Positions 45,009-56,247 of a stretch of 64,000 nucleotides of DNA are shown piece after piece. How positions within the stretch are numbered: position 1 is the stretch's first letter; each line of letters opens with the position of its first letter. Under the pieces are notes generated by a model. The model ran no database searches and was not told the origin of the DNA. It saw only the letters and a list, made by a program, of their open reading frames with translations. Source of the DNA: an uncultured Methylopila sp. (GTDB lineage: Bacteria > Pseudomonadota > Alphaproteobacteria > Rhizobiales > Methylopilaceae); the NCBI GenBank assembly GCA_902168115.1, contig CABHPB010000030.1, positions 20,414 through 84,413 of the forward strand. Reading direction: 5' to 3'. The position numbers and the translations under genes were made by a program.

Positions 45009-45590
45009 TCAGATGCGGCCGCGTTTGCGCCGGATCTTGCGCGGGCCGACGCCGATCGCGATGCGCGTGCCGGGTCCGATCATCGAGATCACCCTCCGCA
45101 GCGGGCCCGGCGCCAGCGCCACGCAGCCCTGCGTCGGCGTGAAACCCGGCCGGGCGGCGTGCAGGAAGATGGCGCTGCCTTTTCCTGGCGTCGGGGGACT
45201 GTCGTTCCAGCCGAGCTCCCCGACGAGATCGTAGAGATGATCCTCGCGCCACATGGTCTCGTGCGAGGCCGGAAACGGCAGGCGAACCAGACGGTTGTAG
45301 CGGCGATCGCCGACCGCGTCGCACCAGCCGTCGTCGGCCCGCGTCACGCGGACCTCGGCCGCGCAGGCCGGCCGCGGGCCACGGTCGGCGCGGCGGAACA
45401 CGCGCCGCACCGGGAGCATGGCGCGCGGGGTCGCGCCGTCGCCCTCACGCTTGCCAACCACGATGCCGGCCGGGCCGAGAGCGCACCGGAACGCCGCCCC
45501 GCCGACCGTCAGCCGCCCCTCGGCGCGGCGCCCGACGGTGGAGCGGACCGAGATGCGCGCGACGATGCGTTTCGGCATTCTGCTGATCAC
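45009..45590 (-). CDS. L,D-transpeptidase family protein
   Basis: A 193-residue protein with a YkuD-like domain. The active-site region is GKGSAIFLHAARPGFTPTQGCVALAPGPLRRV near residue 145, in which the HxxxPxxxxTxGC pattern gives the catalytic histidine and cysteine. These enzymes form 3-3 peptidoglycan cross-links or attach proteins. No convincing signal peptide is visible from the GTG at 45590 or the ATG at 45578; the N-terminus is basic, so export is unresolved. The C-terminal RKIRRKRGRI is strongly basic. Confidence 0.85.
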   Translation of the reverse strand: MISRMPKRIVARISVRSTVGRRAEGRLTVGGAAFRCALGPAGIVVGKREGDGATPRAMLPVRRVFRRADRGPRPACAAEVRVTRADDGWCDAVGDRRYNRLVRLPFPASHETMWREDHLYDLVGELGWNDSPPTPGKGSAIFLHAARPGFTPTQGCVALAPGPLRRVISMIGPGTRIAIGVGPRKIRRKRGRI

Positions 45591-45685
45591 GCTCCCGTAA
45601 TCGAGCGCCCGCCGCGGTATTCGCGCCTTGTCGAAAGCGGGGGGAGCGCACTATCTCCAATCGAGTGTTCCCTAGAGATCGTTGA

Positions 45686-46372
45686 ATGGCCACCAAACGC
45701 AAGATCCTTGTCGTCGAGGACGACGCCGACCTCCGCACCGAACTCGCCGAACAGCTTGATCTGCATGACGAGTTCGAGGCTTCCCAGGCCGGCGCGGCCC
45801 AGCCCGCCATCGCTCATGTGCGCGGCGACCATGTCGACCTCATCCTGATGGACGTCGGACTGCCCGACATGGATGGCCGCGAGGCCATCAAGATCATGCG
45901 CCGCGACGGCTATCGCGGCCCTGTCATCATGCTGACGGGCCAGGATTCGGACGCCGACACGATCCTCGGCCTCGAAGCCGGCGCCAACGACTACATCGCC
46001 AAGCCGGTCCGTTTCGCCGTCCTGCTCGCCCGCATCCGCGCGCAGCTTCGCAGCCACGAGGCGAGCGAGGACGCGGTGTTCACGATCGGGCCGTACACCT
46101 TCCGGCCGGGCGGCAAGATCCTCGTGACCGAGAAGAACGCCAAGATCCGGCTCACCGAGAAGGAGACGGCGATCCTGCGTTTCCTGTATCGCGCCGGCTC
46201 CTCGGTGGTCGGACGCGAAACGCTTCTTCAGGAAGTCTGGGGCTACAATTCCGGCGTGACGACCCACACGCTGGAGACGCACGTCTATCGTCTTCGCCAG
46301 AAGATAGAGGCGGACCCTTCCAATGCACGGCTTCTCGTCACGGAAGCGGGAGGCTACAAGCTCGTCCCGTAG
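45686..46372 (+). CDS. OmpR-family response regulator
   Basis: A 228-residue regulator. The receiver domain has E11-D12-D13, phospho-acceptor D56 (LILMDVGLPDMDG), TGQD near 84 and the KPVRF lysine near 108. The C-terminal winged helix includes IRLTEKETAILRFLYRAGSSVVGRETLLQEVWGYN and THTLETHVYRLRQKIE. The signature is of the OmpR/PhoB class, resembling CtrA-like regulators only in general fold. No kinase is adjacent. It is followed by a cNMP-binding protein 37 bases downstream in the same direction, so the two probably act in one pathway. Confidence 0.93.
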   Translation: MATKRKILVVEDDADLRTELAEQLDLHDEFEASQAGAAQPAIAHVRGDHVDLILMDVGLPDMDGREAIKIMRRDGYRGPVIMLTGQDSDADTILGLEAGANDYIAKPVRFAVLLARIRAQLRSHEASEDAVFTIGPYTFRPGGKILVTEKNAKIRLTEKETAILRFLYRAGSSVVGRETLLQEVWGYNSGVTTHTLETHVYRLRQKIEADPSNARLLVTEAGGYKLVP

Positions 46373-46409
46373 GGCGTTCGGGGCTTGCCCCGATGAGTAG
46401 CGGGGCGGC

Positions 46410-46850
46410 GTGGCGCTCGAGGACGACATCAGGACGCTTGGCGAAACGCCGATGCTGGATCAGCTCGGGCGCGACGCTCAGCGCCTGATCGCTTTTTCAG
46501 CCGAACGGGTGCGGCTCGCCGAGGGCGAGGTGCTGTTCCGCGAGGGCGACCGCGCCGATTCGGCCTATGTGGTCGCCTCGGGCTCCCTGACGCTGTCCCG
46601 CAAGGACGCAGAGAAGACGATCGGGCGCGGCGCGCTGATCGGCGAGCTTGCGCTGATCGACGACGTCCGCCGTCCAGCGACAGCGACCGCGACCGAACCG
46701 ACCGAACTTCTCAAGATCGCGCGCGGCCTGTTCCGCCGCCTGTTCGACGAGTACCCGGACCTCGCCCGCTCGCTGCACGGCCGGCTGTCCGCGCGGGTGC
46801 AGGCCAATATCGAAGAGCTGAAGGCGCTCGAGGCGCGGCTGCGGCGCTGA
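46410..46850 (+). CDS. Cyclic nucleotide-binding domain protein
   Basis: A 146-residue stand-alone CRP-like effector domain starting at GTG 46410. It shows the beta-roll (AEGEVLFREGDRADSAYVVASGSLTLSR) and the phosphate-binding-like loop IGELALIDDVRRPATATATEPTELLKI; the usual Arg/Ser of a cAMP pocket is only partly present, so ligand binding is uncertain. There is no HTH domain, so it is not itself a transcription factor. Its position after the OmpR-type regulator suggests a modulatory partner. Confidence 0.85.
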   Translation: MALEDDIRTLGETPMLDQLGRDAQRLIAFSAERVRLAEGEVLFREGDRADSAYVVASGSLTLSRKDAEKTIGRGALIGELALIDDVRRPATATATEPTELLKIARGLFRRLFDEYPDLARSLHGRLSARVQANIEELKALEARLRR

Positions 46851-46884
46851 TCGCGAGGTCGCGGCGGTCTGGCGGCGCCTCCGG

Positions 46885-48318
46885 TCAGCGGTAGCCGTAC
46901 TGGACCTGATCGCCGCCCTGCAGGTCGACGCCGTCATAGGACCGGCTTGGGCGCGCCGCGGCGCGCTTCGCCGGCCGACGCTGCTCGGCGCCGACGTCGT
47001 AACCTGCGTCGGTCGCGGCGTTGGAGAGCGGGCTGTAGCCGCCCATGTCCGCGTCCTCGCGCTCGGCGCGGACCGGCTGCGCGCCGACCTGCCAGCCCGA
47101 GGCGGCGGGATCGGCCGCCACCGGCCGTGAGCGTTCGATCGTCCGCGGCGTGCGCGAAGCGACCCGCGTCTCTCGGACAGGCGCCGGGGCCGGCTCGTAG
47201 CGGGCCTCGGCGGCCGCGCCATAATCGTCGCGGCCGCGCGGCGCGTCGTAGTCCGGCGTGCGGGACACCGTCCTGACGGGACGCTCGGAGCGGGCGGAGG
47301 GCCGGGGCTCGATGACCGGCAGCGGCGCGCTTTCGACGTTCGCGACGCGTGTCTCGCGGCGCTCGCCCCAGTCGGCGTCGCTCTCGGCGGCGCGCTTGCC
47401 GTTCTCCTCGGCGAGCTCCTGGTCGCGCCAGCGATCCTCCTCGCGCAGGCCGTTGTCCTCGCGGACCGCCTGGGCGCGGCGCGGCGCGGGGTCGTAGACC
47501 TCGACGCCCGGACGGCGCGACGGCTCGAGCGAGGCCACGCGGATCTCCTCGCGCGGGGCGCGCGCCGGGCGGGAACCGGGCTGCGGCTCGTAGGTCGGGA
47601 TGCCGGCGACCACCCCATGCGGCGGCGCGGGCTCGTTCATGCGGGCGTCGGCGCCGCCGCTGTAGCCGCGGCGCGCGGCGACGGGTACAGGCGCAGGAGT
47701 GGCCATCGCGACCTGGCGGCGGTCGTCCTGGCGGCGATCGTCGTGGACTTCGACGTTCGCGACCATGATCGGGCCGCCGTCGATGCGCTCGGTCGGCGCC
47801 GGCGGCGGGCCCCAGCGGCCTTCGCCGCCCCACCAGGTCTTCGGCGCCTTGGTCTTGTCGTAGAAGGCGTTGCCGCCCGCGACGAGCACATAGCGCATGT
47901 TGTTGTACGGGAACTTGTAGCCCGCGGTGTGGAAGAACTGCGCGTTCTGCACGCCCGGATGGCGGCGGCCGGCGAGCACCGCGTCGGCGATCCGGCGGGC
48001 GCGCGGCGCGCCGCTGTCGGTCATGGAGCGGGTCAGCACGCCCGGCGCGAACTGCCGCGGCGCGCCGACGACCTCGCACACGGTCGAGCCATACCTGCCC
48101 GACTTGACGCGGTTCATGACGACGGTGCCGACGGCGAGCATGCCGGCGTCGCTGGACCTGTTGGATTCGAAATACATCGCCCGGGCGAGGCATTCGCGGT
48201 CGCTGAGCCGGACCCGCGTGATCCCCGAGTTCCGCTGGCCCGCGCAGCCGGCGAGCACCATGGCGGCCGCGATGACGATGAAGGCCGCGCGGATACGCGA
48301 CGCGGTCTGGGTCTGCAC
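46885..48318 (-). CDS. SleB-type cell wall hydrolase with long disordered tail (paralog 3)
   Basis: A 477-residue lipoprotein-like hydrolase (leader ending VLAGCAG, a lipobox) with the catalytic SleB-like domain at about 37-150 (ECLARAMYFESNRSSDAGMLAVGTVVMNRVKSGRYG, EVVGAPRQFAPGVL, FFHTAGYKFPYNN ... VAGGNAFYDK). The remaining 300 residues are Arg/Pro/Glu/Ala-rich without recognisable domains and are probably disordered. It lacks the AWSxFD tail of the other two paralogs. The basic, proline-rich stretch could bind the cell wall. Its 3' end converges on the cNMP-binding gene. Confidence 0.85.
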   Translation of the reverse strand: MQTQTASRIRAAFIVIAAAMVLAGCAGQRNSGITRVRLSDRECLARAMYFESNRSSDAGMLAVGTVVMNRVKSGRYGSTVCEVVGAPRQFAPGVLTRSMTDSGAPRARRIADAVLAGRRHPGVQNAQFFHTAGYKFPYNNMRYVLVAGGNAFYDKTKAPKTWWGGEGRWGPPPAPTERIDGGPIMVANVEVHDDRRQDDRRQVAMATPAPVPVAARRGYSGGADARMNEPAPPHGVVAGIPTYEPQPGSRPARAPREEIRVASLEPSRRPGVEVYDPAPRRAQAVREDNGLREEDRWRDQELAEENGKRAAESDADWGERRETRVANVESAPLPVIEPRPSARSERPVRTVSRTPDYDAPRGRDDYGAAAEARYEPAPAPVRETRVASRTPRTIERSRPVAADPAASGWQVGAQPVRAEREDADMGGYSPLSNAATDAGYDVGAEQRRPAKRAAARPSRSYDGVDLQGGDQVQYGYR

Positions 48319-48610
48319 CCCGGTTACTCCACTCTACGCCACTGACCGGCCGGACCCGCGACTGTCGCCGTTCGGCCACAGACGCGGCGAAAAGCCGGAT
48401 ACGCTTTCGCCCGGTACAGAAAAACGCGAAGAGTCTGGAGAAAGCTTTAACCGGCCGCCTCACCGCCGCCGGATTCTCGGGGCTAGCGACGCCGGGCGGG
48501 CGAGCGGGCGAGCCCCGCGCTGGACAGCGGCGCCGTTTCCGCGCGAAGGAGCGCGATCAGCCGAGAGGCCCGACCTCGGACAAGATCGGCGATCCGCCCA
48601 AGGAGTCTGC

Positions 48611-48889
48611 ATGACCGACATCATCGTCACGGCGAACGCGACGCCTGCGCGCTCGCTCGCCAAGACCATCAGCTGGCGCGCGCTCGGCTCGCTGGACACG
48701 ATGTTCCTCGGCTGGTTGTTCACCGGCTCGCTCAAGGTGGCCGGCTCGATCGCGAGCGCCGAGGTGCTCACGAAGATCGTGCTCTACTACCTGCACGAGC
48801 GCGGCTGGGCCCATATCGGCTGGGGCCTCAGGATGCCGAAGCCGATCGGTCAGGCTCAGGAAACCTCGTCCGCGACCCAGCCGAGATAA
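48611..48889 (+). CDS. DUF2061 membrane protein
   Basis: A 92-residue protein with the DUF2061 core: ARSLAKTISWRALGSLDTMFLGWLFTGSLKVAGSIASAEVLTKIVLYYLHERGWAHIGWG, comprising two membrane helices. Function is unknown; the domain also occurs fused to sulfate or adenylylsulfate kinase proteins. The start is at ATG 48611 after AAGGAG. Its 3' end overlaps the 3' end of cutA on the other strand by 34 bp. Confidence 0.85.
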   Translation: MTDIIVTANATPARSLAKTISWRALGSLDTMFLGWLFTGSLKVAGSIASAEVLTKIVLYYLHERGWAHIGWGLRMPKPIGQAQETSSATQPR

Positions 48890-49170
48890 TTCGCCGAGCC
48901 GCCGAGGATCGCCCGGACGAGGATCTCGGGAAGGTCGTAGGTGTGAAGCTCGCGGATGAGCGCCTCGGCGGCGTCCCGCCGCGCGGCCGTCGTCTTGAGC
49001 TCGACGACGAACTCCGCGGCGCTCTCGACCTCGCCCCTCCAGCGATAGACGCTGTCGACGGCGTGGATCCGCGCGCAGGCTGCGACACGGCGCTCGATCG
49101 CGGCGCGGGCGATGCGCCCGGCGACGGCGCGATCGTCGACGGTGGTCGCGATCTCGACAAAGACGTTCAT
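48856..49170 (-). CDS. cutA: Divalent-cation tolerance protein CutA
   Basis: A 104-residue CutA1-like trimeric protein. The ferredoxin-like fold shows the conserved ACARIHAVDSVYRWRGEVESAAEFVVELKTT segment and the HTYDLPEILVRAI strand. CutA has been linked to copper and divalent-metal tolerance, though its direct role is disputed. Family members start MxVxVxTTV, so ATG 49170 (MNVFVEIATTV) is preferred over a longer upstream frame. The putative metal-linked DUF305 gene lies just upstream. Confidence 0.92.
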   Translation of the reverse strand: MNVFVEIATTVDDRAVAGRIARAAIERRVAACARIHAVDSVYRWRGEVESAAEFVVELKTTAARRDAAEALIRELHTYDLPEILVRAILGGSANYLGWVADEVS

Positions 49171-49231
49171 CGAAAACCTCCCGAGATGGCGGCTCCCGCG
49201 ACGACCGCCGCGGAAGCCTGGGCTCAGCCCC

Positions 49232-49672
49232 TTACTTCGGCGCCACGCCCTTTTGGGACGCAAGCCGTGCGAGCATCGCGGTCATCTGTGCGATCTCGCG
49301 CTCCTGGGCGGCGACGACCTCTTCGGCGAGACGGCGCACCTCGGGGTCCTTGCCGTATTGCAGGACGACGCGCGCCGCCCCGATCGCCCCCTGATGATGC
49401 GGGATCATGCCCTCCAGGAAATCGACGTCGGGATCGCCGGTGAAGGTCCGGCTCATGGCGCCGTGCATCGCCTCGTCGACCCTGCGATAGGCCTCGGTGG
49501 CGGACGAGACGGGTGCGACTGCTGCGCCATGGGAGGAGTGGTCCATCCCGGTGTGGTTCATGGATCCGTGGTCCATGCCCTTCATGTCGTCGGTCTTTGC
49601 GTCCTGCGCATGCGCGACGCTCGCGGCGGTCAGGAAAAGCGCCGTCGTCAGGCGGATTGTGGTCGAGCGCAT
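49232..49672 (-). CDS. DUF305 exported His/Met-rich protein
   Basis: A 146-residue protein with a signal peptide (about 1-22, AHAQ). A His/Met-rich segment follows ([20 protein letters not shown], about residues 31-50), of the kind that binds copper or silver. The DUF305 domain then spans about 60-140, with the hallmark [44 protein letters not shown]305 proteins are often near copper resistance genes. It is 61 bases from the cutA start in the same direction, so the three genes from 50066 downwards may be one metal-related operon. Confidence 0.85.
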   Translation of the reverse strand: MRSTTIRLTTALFLTAASVAHAQDAKTDDMKGMDHGSMNHTGMDHSSHGAAVAPVSSATEAYRRVDEAMHGAMSRTFTGDPDVDFLEGMIPHHQGAIGAARVVLQYGKDPEVRRLAEEVVAAQEREIAQMTAMLARLASQKGVAPK

Positions 49673-49739
49673 CGGTTCCGGCTCCGGATTGAATTGAGGG
49701 AAGACGTTCGGACCGGACGCCGCGCGTCCGGTGGAGGCG

Positions 49740-50066
49740 TCACCCTCGCGGAGGCGGCGTCGCCGGAGCGGAGGCTGCGCCGAAGGCCGCATCGTCCGCG
49801 AAGCCCGCCGGCTCGGCCGGATGCTCGCGCGGCGCGATCTGGCGCGCCGCGAGCGGGGGAAGCCCGCACAACGCGCCGCAGGACTGCTTGAAGACGGCCG
49901 AGGGATCGGACGAGGCCGGCAGGTGCTGGCCGGGATGGTCCGGGGCCGCGTCCCGAGCGACCGGCGTATCGGGCAGGCCGGCATGCGCGCAGCACGCCCC
50001 GGTCGCGCCAAAAAGACCGACCAGCGCGACGACAAGCATCCAGACAAGGCTGCGCGGCGCTCGCAT
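49740..50066 (-). CDS. Exported Cys/His-containing protein, possible metal-binding
   Basis: A 108-residue protein with a hydrophobic leader (residues 6-22) directly followed by CCAH and, later, a CGALCGLP motif with four further His residues around it ([15 protein letters not shown]). The leader could be a signal peptide or an anchor. The Pro/Ala/Asp-rich rest looks disordered. Its place upstream of DUF305 and its Cys/His content suggest metal capture, but no family is recognised. The ATG at 50066 lacks a clear Shine-Dalgarno. Confidence 0.55.
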   Translation of the reverse strand: MRAPRSLVWMLVVALVGLFGATGACCAHAGLPDTPVARDAAPDHPGQHLPASSDPSAVFKQSCGALCGLPPLAARQIAPREHPAEPAGFADDAAFGAASAPATPPPRG

Positions 50067-50104
50067 GCGCCCAGTCTAGCCGGCGCCGCTCGCGGCGCCG
50101 AGCG

Positions 50105-50479
50105 TCAGTAGCGATACTTCTTCAGGTCGGCCGGTCTGCCGTCCTGGAAGTCGTAGATCGAGCTCTGCAGCCAGTAGTCGTTGTTCATCGTCGGATGTGC
50201 GCGGCCGTCGTTGCGCTCGACCCGGAAGGGCCGAGGGACGGAGTCTCCGTAGCTCTCGTATTCCTCGACGAAGCGACGGTGCCGCGCGCGGCGGTCTTCG
50301 GCCTTCGCGTAGCGCCGCTTCTTCACGACCGGGCGGCGGTCGTCGAACTGGCCGTATTCCGGCGTCGCGTCGCGCGAGCGCCAGCGCTGCTCCCAATAGC
50401 TCGACTCCGCGTGGGCGGGCGCGACCGACAGGCCGACGGTCGCGGCGGTCAGGGCGAGTGCGGCGAGAGCGATCTTCAT
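50105..50479 (-). CDS. Exported Arg/Tyr-rich protein of unknown function
   Basis: A 124-residue protein with a signal peptide (about residues 1-23, APAHAES). The mature part has no cysteine and is highly charged: tandem YWEQRWRSRD, RRPVVKKRRYAKAEDRRARHRRFVEEYESYGDSVPRPFRVERNDGRAHPTMNNDYWLQSSIYDFQDG. It is probably largely extended and periplasmic. The ATG at 50479 begins the leader. It is divergent from zapE. Not recognised, but codon bias supports a real gene. Confidence 0.65.
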   Translation of the reverse strand: MKIALAALALTAATVGLSVAPAHAESSYWEQRWRSRDATPEYGQFDDRRPVVKKRRYAKAEDRRARHRRFVEEYESYGDSVPRPFRVERNDGRAHPTMNNDYWLQSSIYDFQDGRPADLKKYRY

Positions 50480-50675
50480 GGCGGACCACACGAAATTGAT
50501 ATCCGAGAGAGCCGAACGTCCGGCCGCCAGACGCGGTTCCTGACGCCACGCAGCCGTGATCCGCATATGGGCTATGCGGCTCCCGAGCGAAAGACGGCTT
50601 TGACGCTCGCTCTTGCGGTCTTTAAAGCGGGCGCGCCCTCCTTTCGGGCGTCCCTCCCGGTAGCCACGAGCGCGG

Positions 50676-51827
50676 ATGAGCGAGACGACCCTCAAGCGCT
50701 ACGAGACCCTCGTCGCCTCCGGCGCACTCGACCGCGACCCCGCCCAGGCGAAGCTCGCCGCGCGGCTCGACGCGCTCGAGAAAAACATCCGCGAGCGCCT
50801 CGCCGACAGACCGGGCGCGCTGGGCTGGCTTTTCGGCCGCTCAAACGCGCCGGCGCCGAAGGGGCTCTACGTCTGGGGCGACGTGGGACGCGGCAAGACG
50901 CGGCTCATGGACATCTTCTTCCAGGCCGTTCCGGTCGAGACCAAGCGGCGCGCGCACTTCCACGACTTCATGCAGGACGTCCACGCCCGCATCCACGCCG
51001 CCCGCCAGACATCGCGCGGCGGCGACGTCACGCCCGTCGTCGGCGACGCGATCGCCGCGGAAGCCTCGCTGCTCTGCTTCGACGAGTTCCACGTCACCGA
51101 CATCGCGGACGCCATGATCCTCGGGCGGCTGTTCGAACGGCTGATCGAGAAGGACGTCATCATCGTCGCGACGTCGAACGTGCCGCCGTCCGACCTCTAC
51201 AAGGACGGGCTGAACCGCTCGCTGTTCGTGCCCTTCATCCGCATGCTTGAAACCCGGCTCGACGTCTTCAGGCTCGAGTCCCGAACGGACTTCCGCCGCG
51301 AGAAGCTGGGCGACGCCAAGGTCTGGATCACGCCGGTGGACGCGGCCGCGGAAAAGGCGCTCGACGCGACCTTCCAGGCGCTCGCCGGCGAGGACGGGGC
51401 GCCAGCGACCCTCGAGGTGCAGGGCCGCCAGATCCGCCTGCCGCGGGCGGCGGACGGGGTGGCGCGCGCCTCCTTCGACGATCTCTGCGTCCAGCCGCTC
51501 GGCGCCGCAGACTACATCGCGCTCGCCCGGCGCTACCACACGCTGATCCTCGACCGCGTGCCGCGCATGGACGAGAACGCCCGCAACCCGGCGCGGCGCT
51601 TCATGAACCTGATCGACACGCTCTACGACCGCAACGTGAAGCTGGTCGCCTCGGCCGAAGCCGAGCCGGACGCGCTCTGGACCGGGGAGGAGGGCTACGA
51701 AAGCTTCGGCTTCGCCCGCACCGCCTCCCGCCTCACCGAAATGCGATCGGACTCCTGGCTGTCTCGCGCGCACGGGCTCGGCGACAGTCGCGCCAGCGGC
51801 CAGACGACGGGGCTCGTCGAGACATGA
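50676..51827 (+). CDS. zapE: Cell division protein ZapE (AFG1-like ATPase)
   Basis: A 383-residue AFG1/ZapE ATPase. Walker A is GDVGRGKTRLMD (68-79), Walker B is LLCFDEFHVTDIADAMIL near 130, and the characteristic VATSNVPPSDLYKDGLNRSLFVPFI near 168 and RRFMNLIDTLYDRNVKLVASAE near 315 are intact. ZapE interacts with FtsZ at the constricting septum in gammaproteobacteria and is related to mitochondrial Lace1/Afg1. It is located 142 bp upstream of mdh, the usual rhizobial gene order. Confidence 0.94.
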   Translation: MSETTLKRYETLVASGALDRDPAQAKLAARLDALEKNIRERLADRPGALGWLFGRSNAPAPKGLYVWGDVGRGKTRLMDIFFQAVPVETKRRAHFHDFMQDVHARIHAARQTSRGGDVTPVVGDAIAAEASLLCFDEFHVTDIADAMILGRLFERLIEKDVIIVATSNVPPSDLYKDGLNRSLFVPFIRMLETRLDVFRLESRTDFRREKLGDAKVWITPVDAAAEKALDATFQALAGEDGAPATLEVQGRQIRLPRAADGVARASFDDLCVQPLGAADYIALARRYHTLILDRVPRMDENARNPARRFMNLIDTLYDRNVKLVASAEAEPDALWTGEEGYESFGFARTASRLTEMRSDSWLSRAHGLGDSRASGQTTGLVET

Positions 51828-51897
51828 GCGCGAGCCTTGCTGCGACGCGGCATTTCGAGCCTTTCGGCGACTTGATGGCCCTGCGCAATCAAGCTAG

Positions 51898-52935
<1,038 letters not shown>

Positions 52936-53003
52936 CGCCCCTCGCGCCGGCTGCTGCCGGCGCGGAGGCAGACGTTTTGCTGGCGTGCCGGAGCCGATTG
53001 TAT

Positions 53004-53015
53004 CTGGTATGCCAG
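53004..53015. promoter_or_regulatory. CTGG-TATG-CCAG palindrome upstream of sucC
   Basis: A 12-bp imperfect palindrome within ATCTGGTATGCCAGCG in the 150-bp mdh-sucC spacer. TGGTAT..CCA is close to half-sites bound by GntR/FadR-like regulators; no cognate regulator is visible. Confidence 0.25.
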
Positions 53016-53085
53016 CGTCGCCAAATATCCGGACACGGTGAGAGCGTCCGCGAGAAGCCGCTCCAACCCGACAGGGGGGAACCCG

Positions 53086-54282
<1,197 letters not shown>

Positions 54283-54287
54283 GCCAG

Positions 54288-55172
54288 ATGTCCATCCTGA
54301 TCGACGCGAACACCAAGGTCATCTGCCAAGGCTTCACCGGCAAGAACGGCACCTTCCACTCGACCCAGGCGATCGCCTACGGCACCAAGATGGTCGGCGG
54401 CGTCGCCCCCGGCAAAGGCGGCCAGACGCATCTCGACCTGCCGGTCTTCGACACCGTCGCGGAAGCCCGGGAGGCGACCGGCGCCGACGCCTCCGTCGTC
54501 TACGTCCCGCCGCCAGGCGCGGCCGACGCGATCCTCGAGGCGATCGCGGCGGAAATCCCGCTGATCGTCTGCATCACCGAGGGCGTTCCGGTTCTCGACA
54601 TGGTGCGGGTCAAGCGCGCGCTCGAGGGCTCCAAGTCGCGCCTCATCGGCCCGAACTGCCCGGGCGTGGTGACGGCGGGCGAGTGCAAGATCGGCATCAT
54701 GCCGGGCAACATCTTCTCGCGCGGCAACGTCGGCGTGGTCTCGCGCTCCGGCACGCTGACCTATGAGGCGGTGTTCCAGACGACCCAGGAGGGTCTTGGC
54801 CAGACGACCGCCGTCGGCATCGGCGGCGACCCGGTCAAGGGCACCGAGTTCATCGACATGCTGGAGATGTTCCTCGCCGACCCGCGCACCGAGTCGATCG
54901 TCATGATCGGCGAGATCGGCGGCTCCGCCGAGGAAGACGCGGCGCAGTTCCTCGCCGACGAGGCCAAGAAGGGCCGCAAGAAGCCGACGGTCGGCTTCAT
55001 CGCGGGCCGCACCGCCCCTCCCGGACGTCGCATGGGCCATGCCGGCGCGATCATTTCCGGCGGCAAGGGCGGCGCCGAGGACAAGATCGCGGCGATGGAA
55101 GCCGCGGGCGTCAAGGTCTCGCCCTCCCCGGCGCGGCTCGGCAAGACGCTGGTCGAGCTCCTCAAGGGCTGA
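54288..55172 (+). CDS. sucD: Succinyl-CoA synthetase alpha subunit
   Basis: A 294-residue protein with the N-terminal CoA-binding Rossmann domain ([27 protein letters not shown]) and the active-site histidine, phosphorylated in catalysis, in [20 protein letters not shown] near residue 251. [21 protein letters not shown] near 120 is intact. It lies immediately downstream of sucC. A small membrane-protein gene follows after eight bases, so both are probably cotranscribed. Confidence 0.98.
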   Translation: MSILIDANTKVICQGFTGKNGTFHSTQAIAYGTKMVGGVAPGKGGQTHLDLPVFDTVAEAREATGADASVVYVPPPGAADAILEAIAAEIPLIVCITEGVPVLDMVRVKRALEGSKSRLIGPNCPGVVTAGECKIGIMPGNIFSRGNVGVVSRSGTLTYEAVFQTTQEGLGQTTAVGIGGDPVKGTEFIDMLEMFLADPRTESIVMIGEIGGSAEEDAAQFLADEAKKGRKKPTVGFIAGRTAPPGRRMGHAGAIISGGKGGAEDKIAAMEAAGVKVSPSPARLGKTLVELLKG

Positions 55173-55179
55173 CCGCGAA

Positions 55180-55494
55180 GTGGCTTGGGATCTCGGAGAC
55201 GCGCTCGACGTCCTGAGGTCCCTCGCCGACTGGCCGGGCGGCGCGTCCGGCGATCAGGGGCCGGCGCGCAAGCGCGTCGACCGGTGGTCAGGCAGGGTGG
55301 TCACTGTGATCATCCTGACCATGGCCATCGCCGTCCTCGTCGTTTGGCTGAGGTCGGAAAACTTCGCCGCCTTCGACCGCGACGCGCTGCCCGCGGTCTC
55401 GCTCGGGCTGCTCGCGCTCGTCGCCGCGATCGCGGTCCACTGCGTCGCGGCGATCATCGCCAACATCGTCGACGGCCGCGCGCGGAAGCGCTGA
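55180..55494 (+). CDS. Small two-helix membrane protein between sucD and sucA
   Basis: A 104-residue protein from GTG 55180 with two hydrophobic helices (about 40-58 and 72-95), a charged loop ([14 protein letters not shown]) and a basic C-terminus (RARKR). No ribosome site is obvious; coupling to sucD is likely given the eight-base distance. Its function is unknown. Unlike the flanking enzymes it is not part of the 2-oxoglutarate complex, but small membrane ORFs at this place occur in related clusters. Confidence 0.6.
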   Translation: MAWDLGDALDVLRSLADWPGGASGDQGPARKRVDRWSGRVVTVIILTMAIAVLVVWLRSENFAAFDRDALPAVSLGLLALVAAIAVHCVAAIIANIVDGRARKR

Positions 55495-55519
55495 GCGCAC
55501 CTTTCCGTGCGCTACGCTG

Positions 55520-55534
55520 TTAACTTGTCGTTAA
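55520..55534. promoter_or_regulatory. Full CtrA-type site TTAA-N7-TTAA between convergent genes
   Basis: TTAACTTGTCGTTAA, followed by CC and, nine bases after the second TTAA, a third TTAA (55544-55547). It is a perfect CtrA consensus, but it lies in the 3' spacer between the small membrane protein gene and a convergent lipoprotein gene. Confidence 0.4.
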
Positions 55535-55629
55535 CCAAGACGGTTAAAGGTCCGCCCCGTGGCTAAGGCCCGAGGCGGTTCCTGCGCACTTTCGTTCCGA
55601 TCGGCGCGGGAACCGTCTCAACCAGCCGC

Positions 55630-56025
55630 CTAGCCGGCCCGCCTGACGGCCGTCTTCGCCGGAGTCTTGGCCGGCGCCCTGGCAGGGCTCTTGACCGCCT
55701 TGGGCGCGGGAGCGGGCGCGGCCTGCGGGGTCCGCCCGTCGTTCTTGCGATAGCCCTGCACGACCATGCACTGCTGGAACGCGTTGGCGCGCGCCGCCGC
55801 CGTCGCGGCGAGCGTCGCGATCAAGCCGATCGCGGCCGCCTCGACGCTGCCGACCCCGATCACGATGTGCCTCGCCTGCGCCGCATAGGCCTTGCACCCG
55901 ACGGTCGCGACCTCGAGCGAGGGCCCCGGCTTGTACTTCACATATTCAGGTCCCGTCCCCGTCGTCTGACAGCCGGACAGGGCGAGCGCCCCGACGACCG
56001 CGGCGACCACCGCCCCACGCTTCAT
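55630..56025 (-). CDS. Putative lipoprotein of unknown function
   Basis: A 131-residue protein with a leader and lipobox LALSGCQ near residue 20, a conserved-looking segment with two further cysteines (ATVGCKAYAAQA and NAFQQCMVVQGYRKND), a hydrophobic stretch between them (IVIGVGSVEAAAIGLIATLAATAAA) and a Pro/Ala/Lys-rich tail (KAVKSPARAPAKTPAKTAVRRAG). No family recognised. It reads opposite to the TCA cluster, between sucD and sucA. ATG 56025 is placed before the leader; an ATG at 56043 is possible. Confidence 0.7.
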   Translation of the reverse strand: MKRGAVVAAVVGALALSGCQTTGTGPEYVKYKPGPSLEVATVGCKAYAAQARHIVIGVGSVEAAAIGLIATLAATAAARANAFQQCMVVQGYRKNDGRTPQAAPAPAPKAVKSPARAPAKTPAKTAVRRAG

Positions 56026-56247
56026 GCCATTCCCCCAGATCACGCGCGCGCTTTGCGCGTGCGATCACTATCGCGATACGCGTAAAAATCGCGTGCGAAC
56101 CGTGCGTCGGTTGAAAGCAGGCTGTGGATGCGTGTCCGGCGGGATACATCTCAGTCCGGCGGGCCCGCAGGCCGCAAGAGCGAAACGCTTCGCCACGATC
56201 CGTGAACGTCCGGAACCCGGCGTCATGTCATTTCCGCATTTCCGGCG

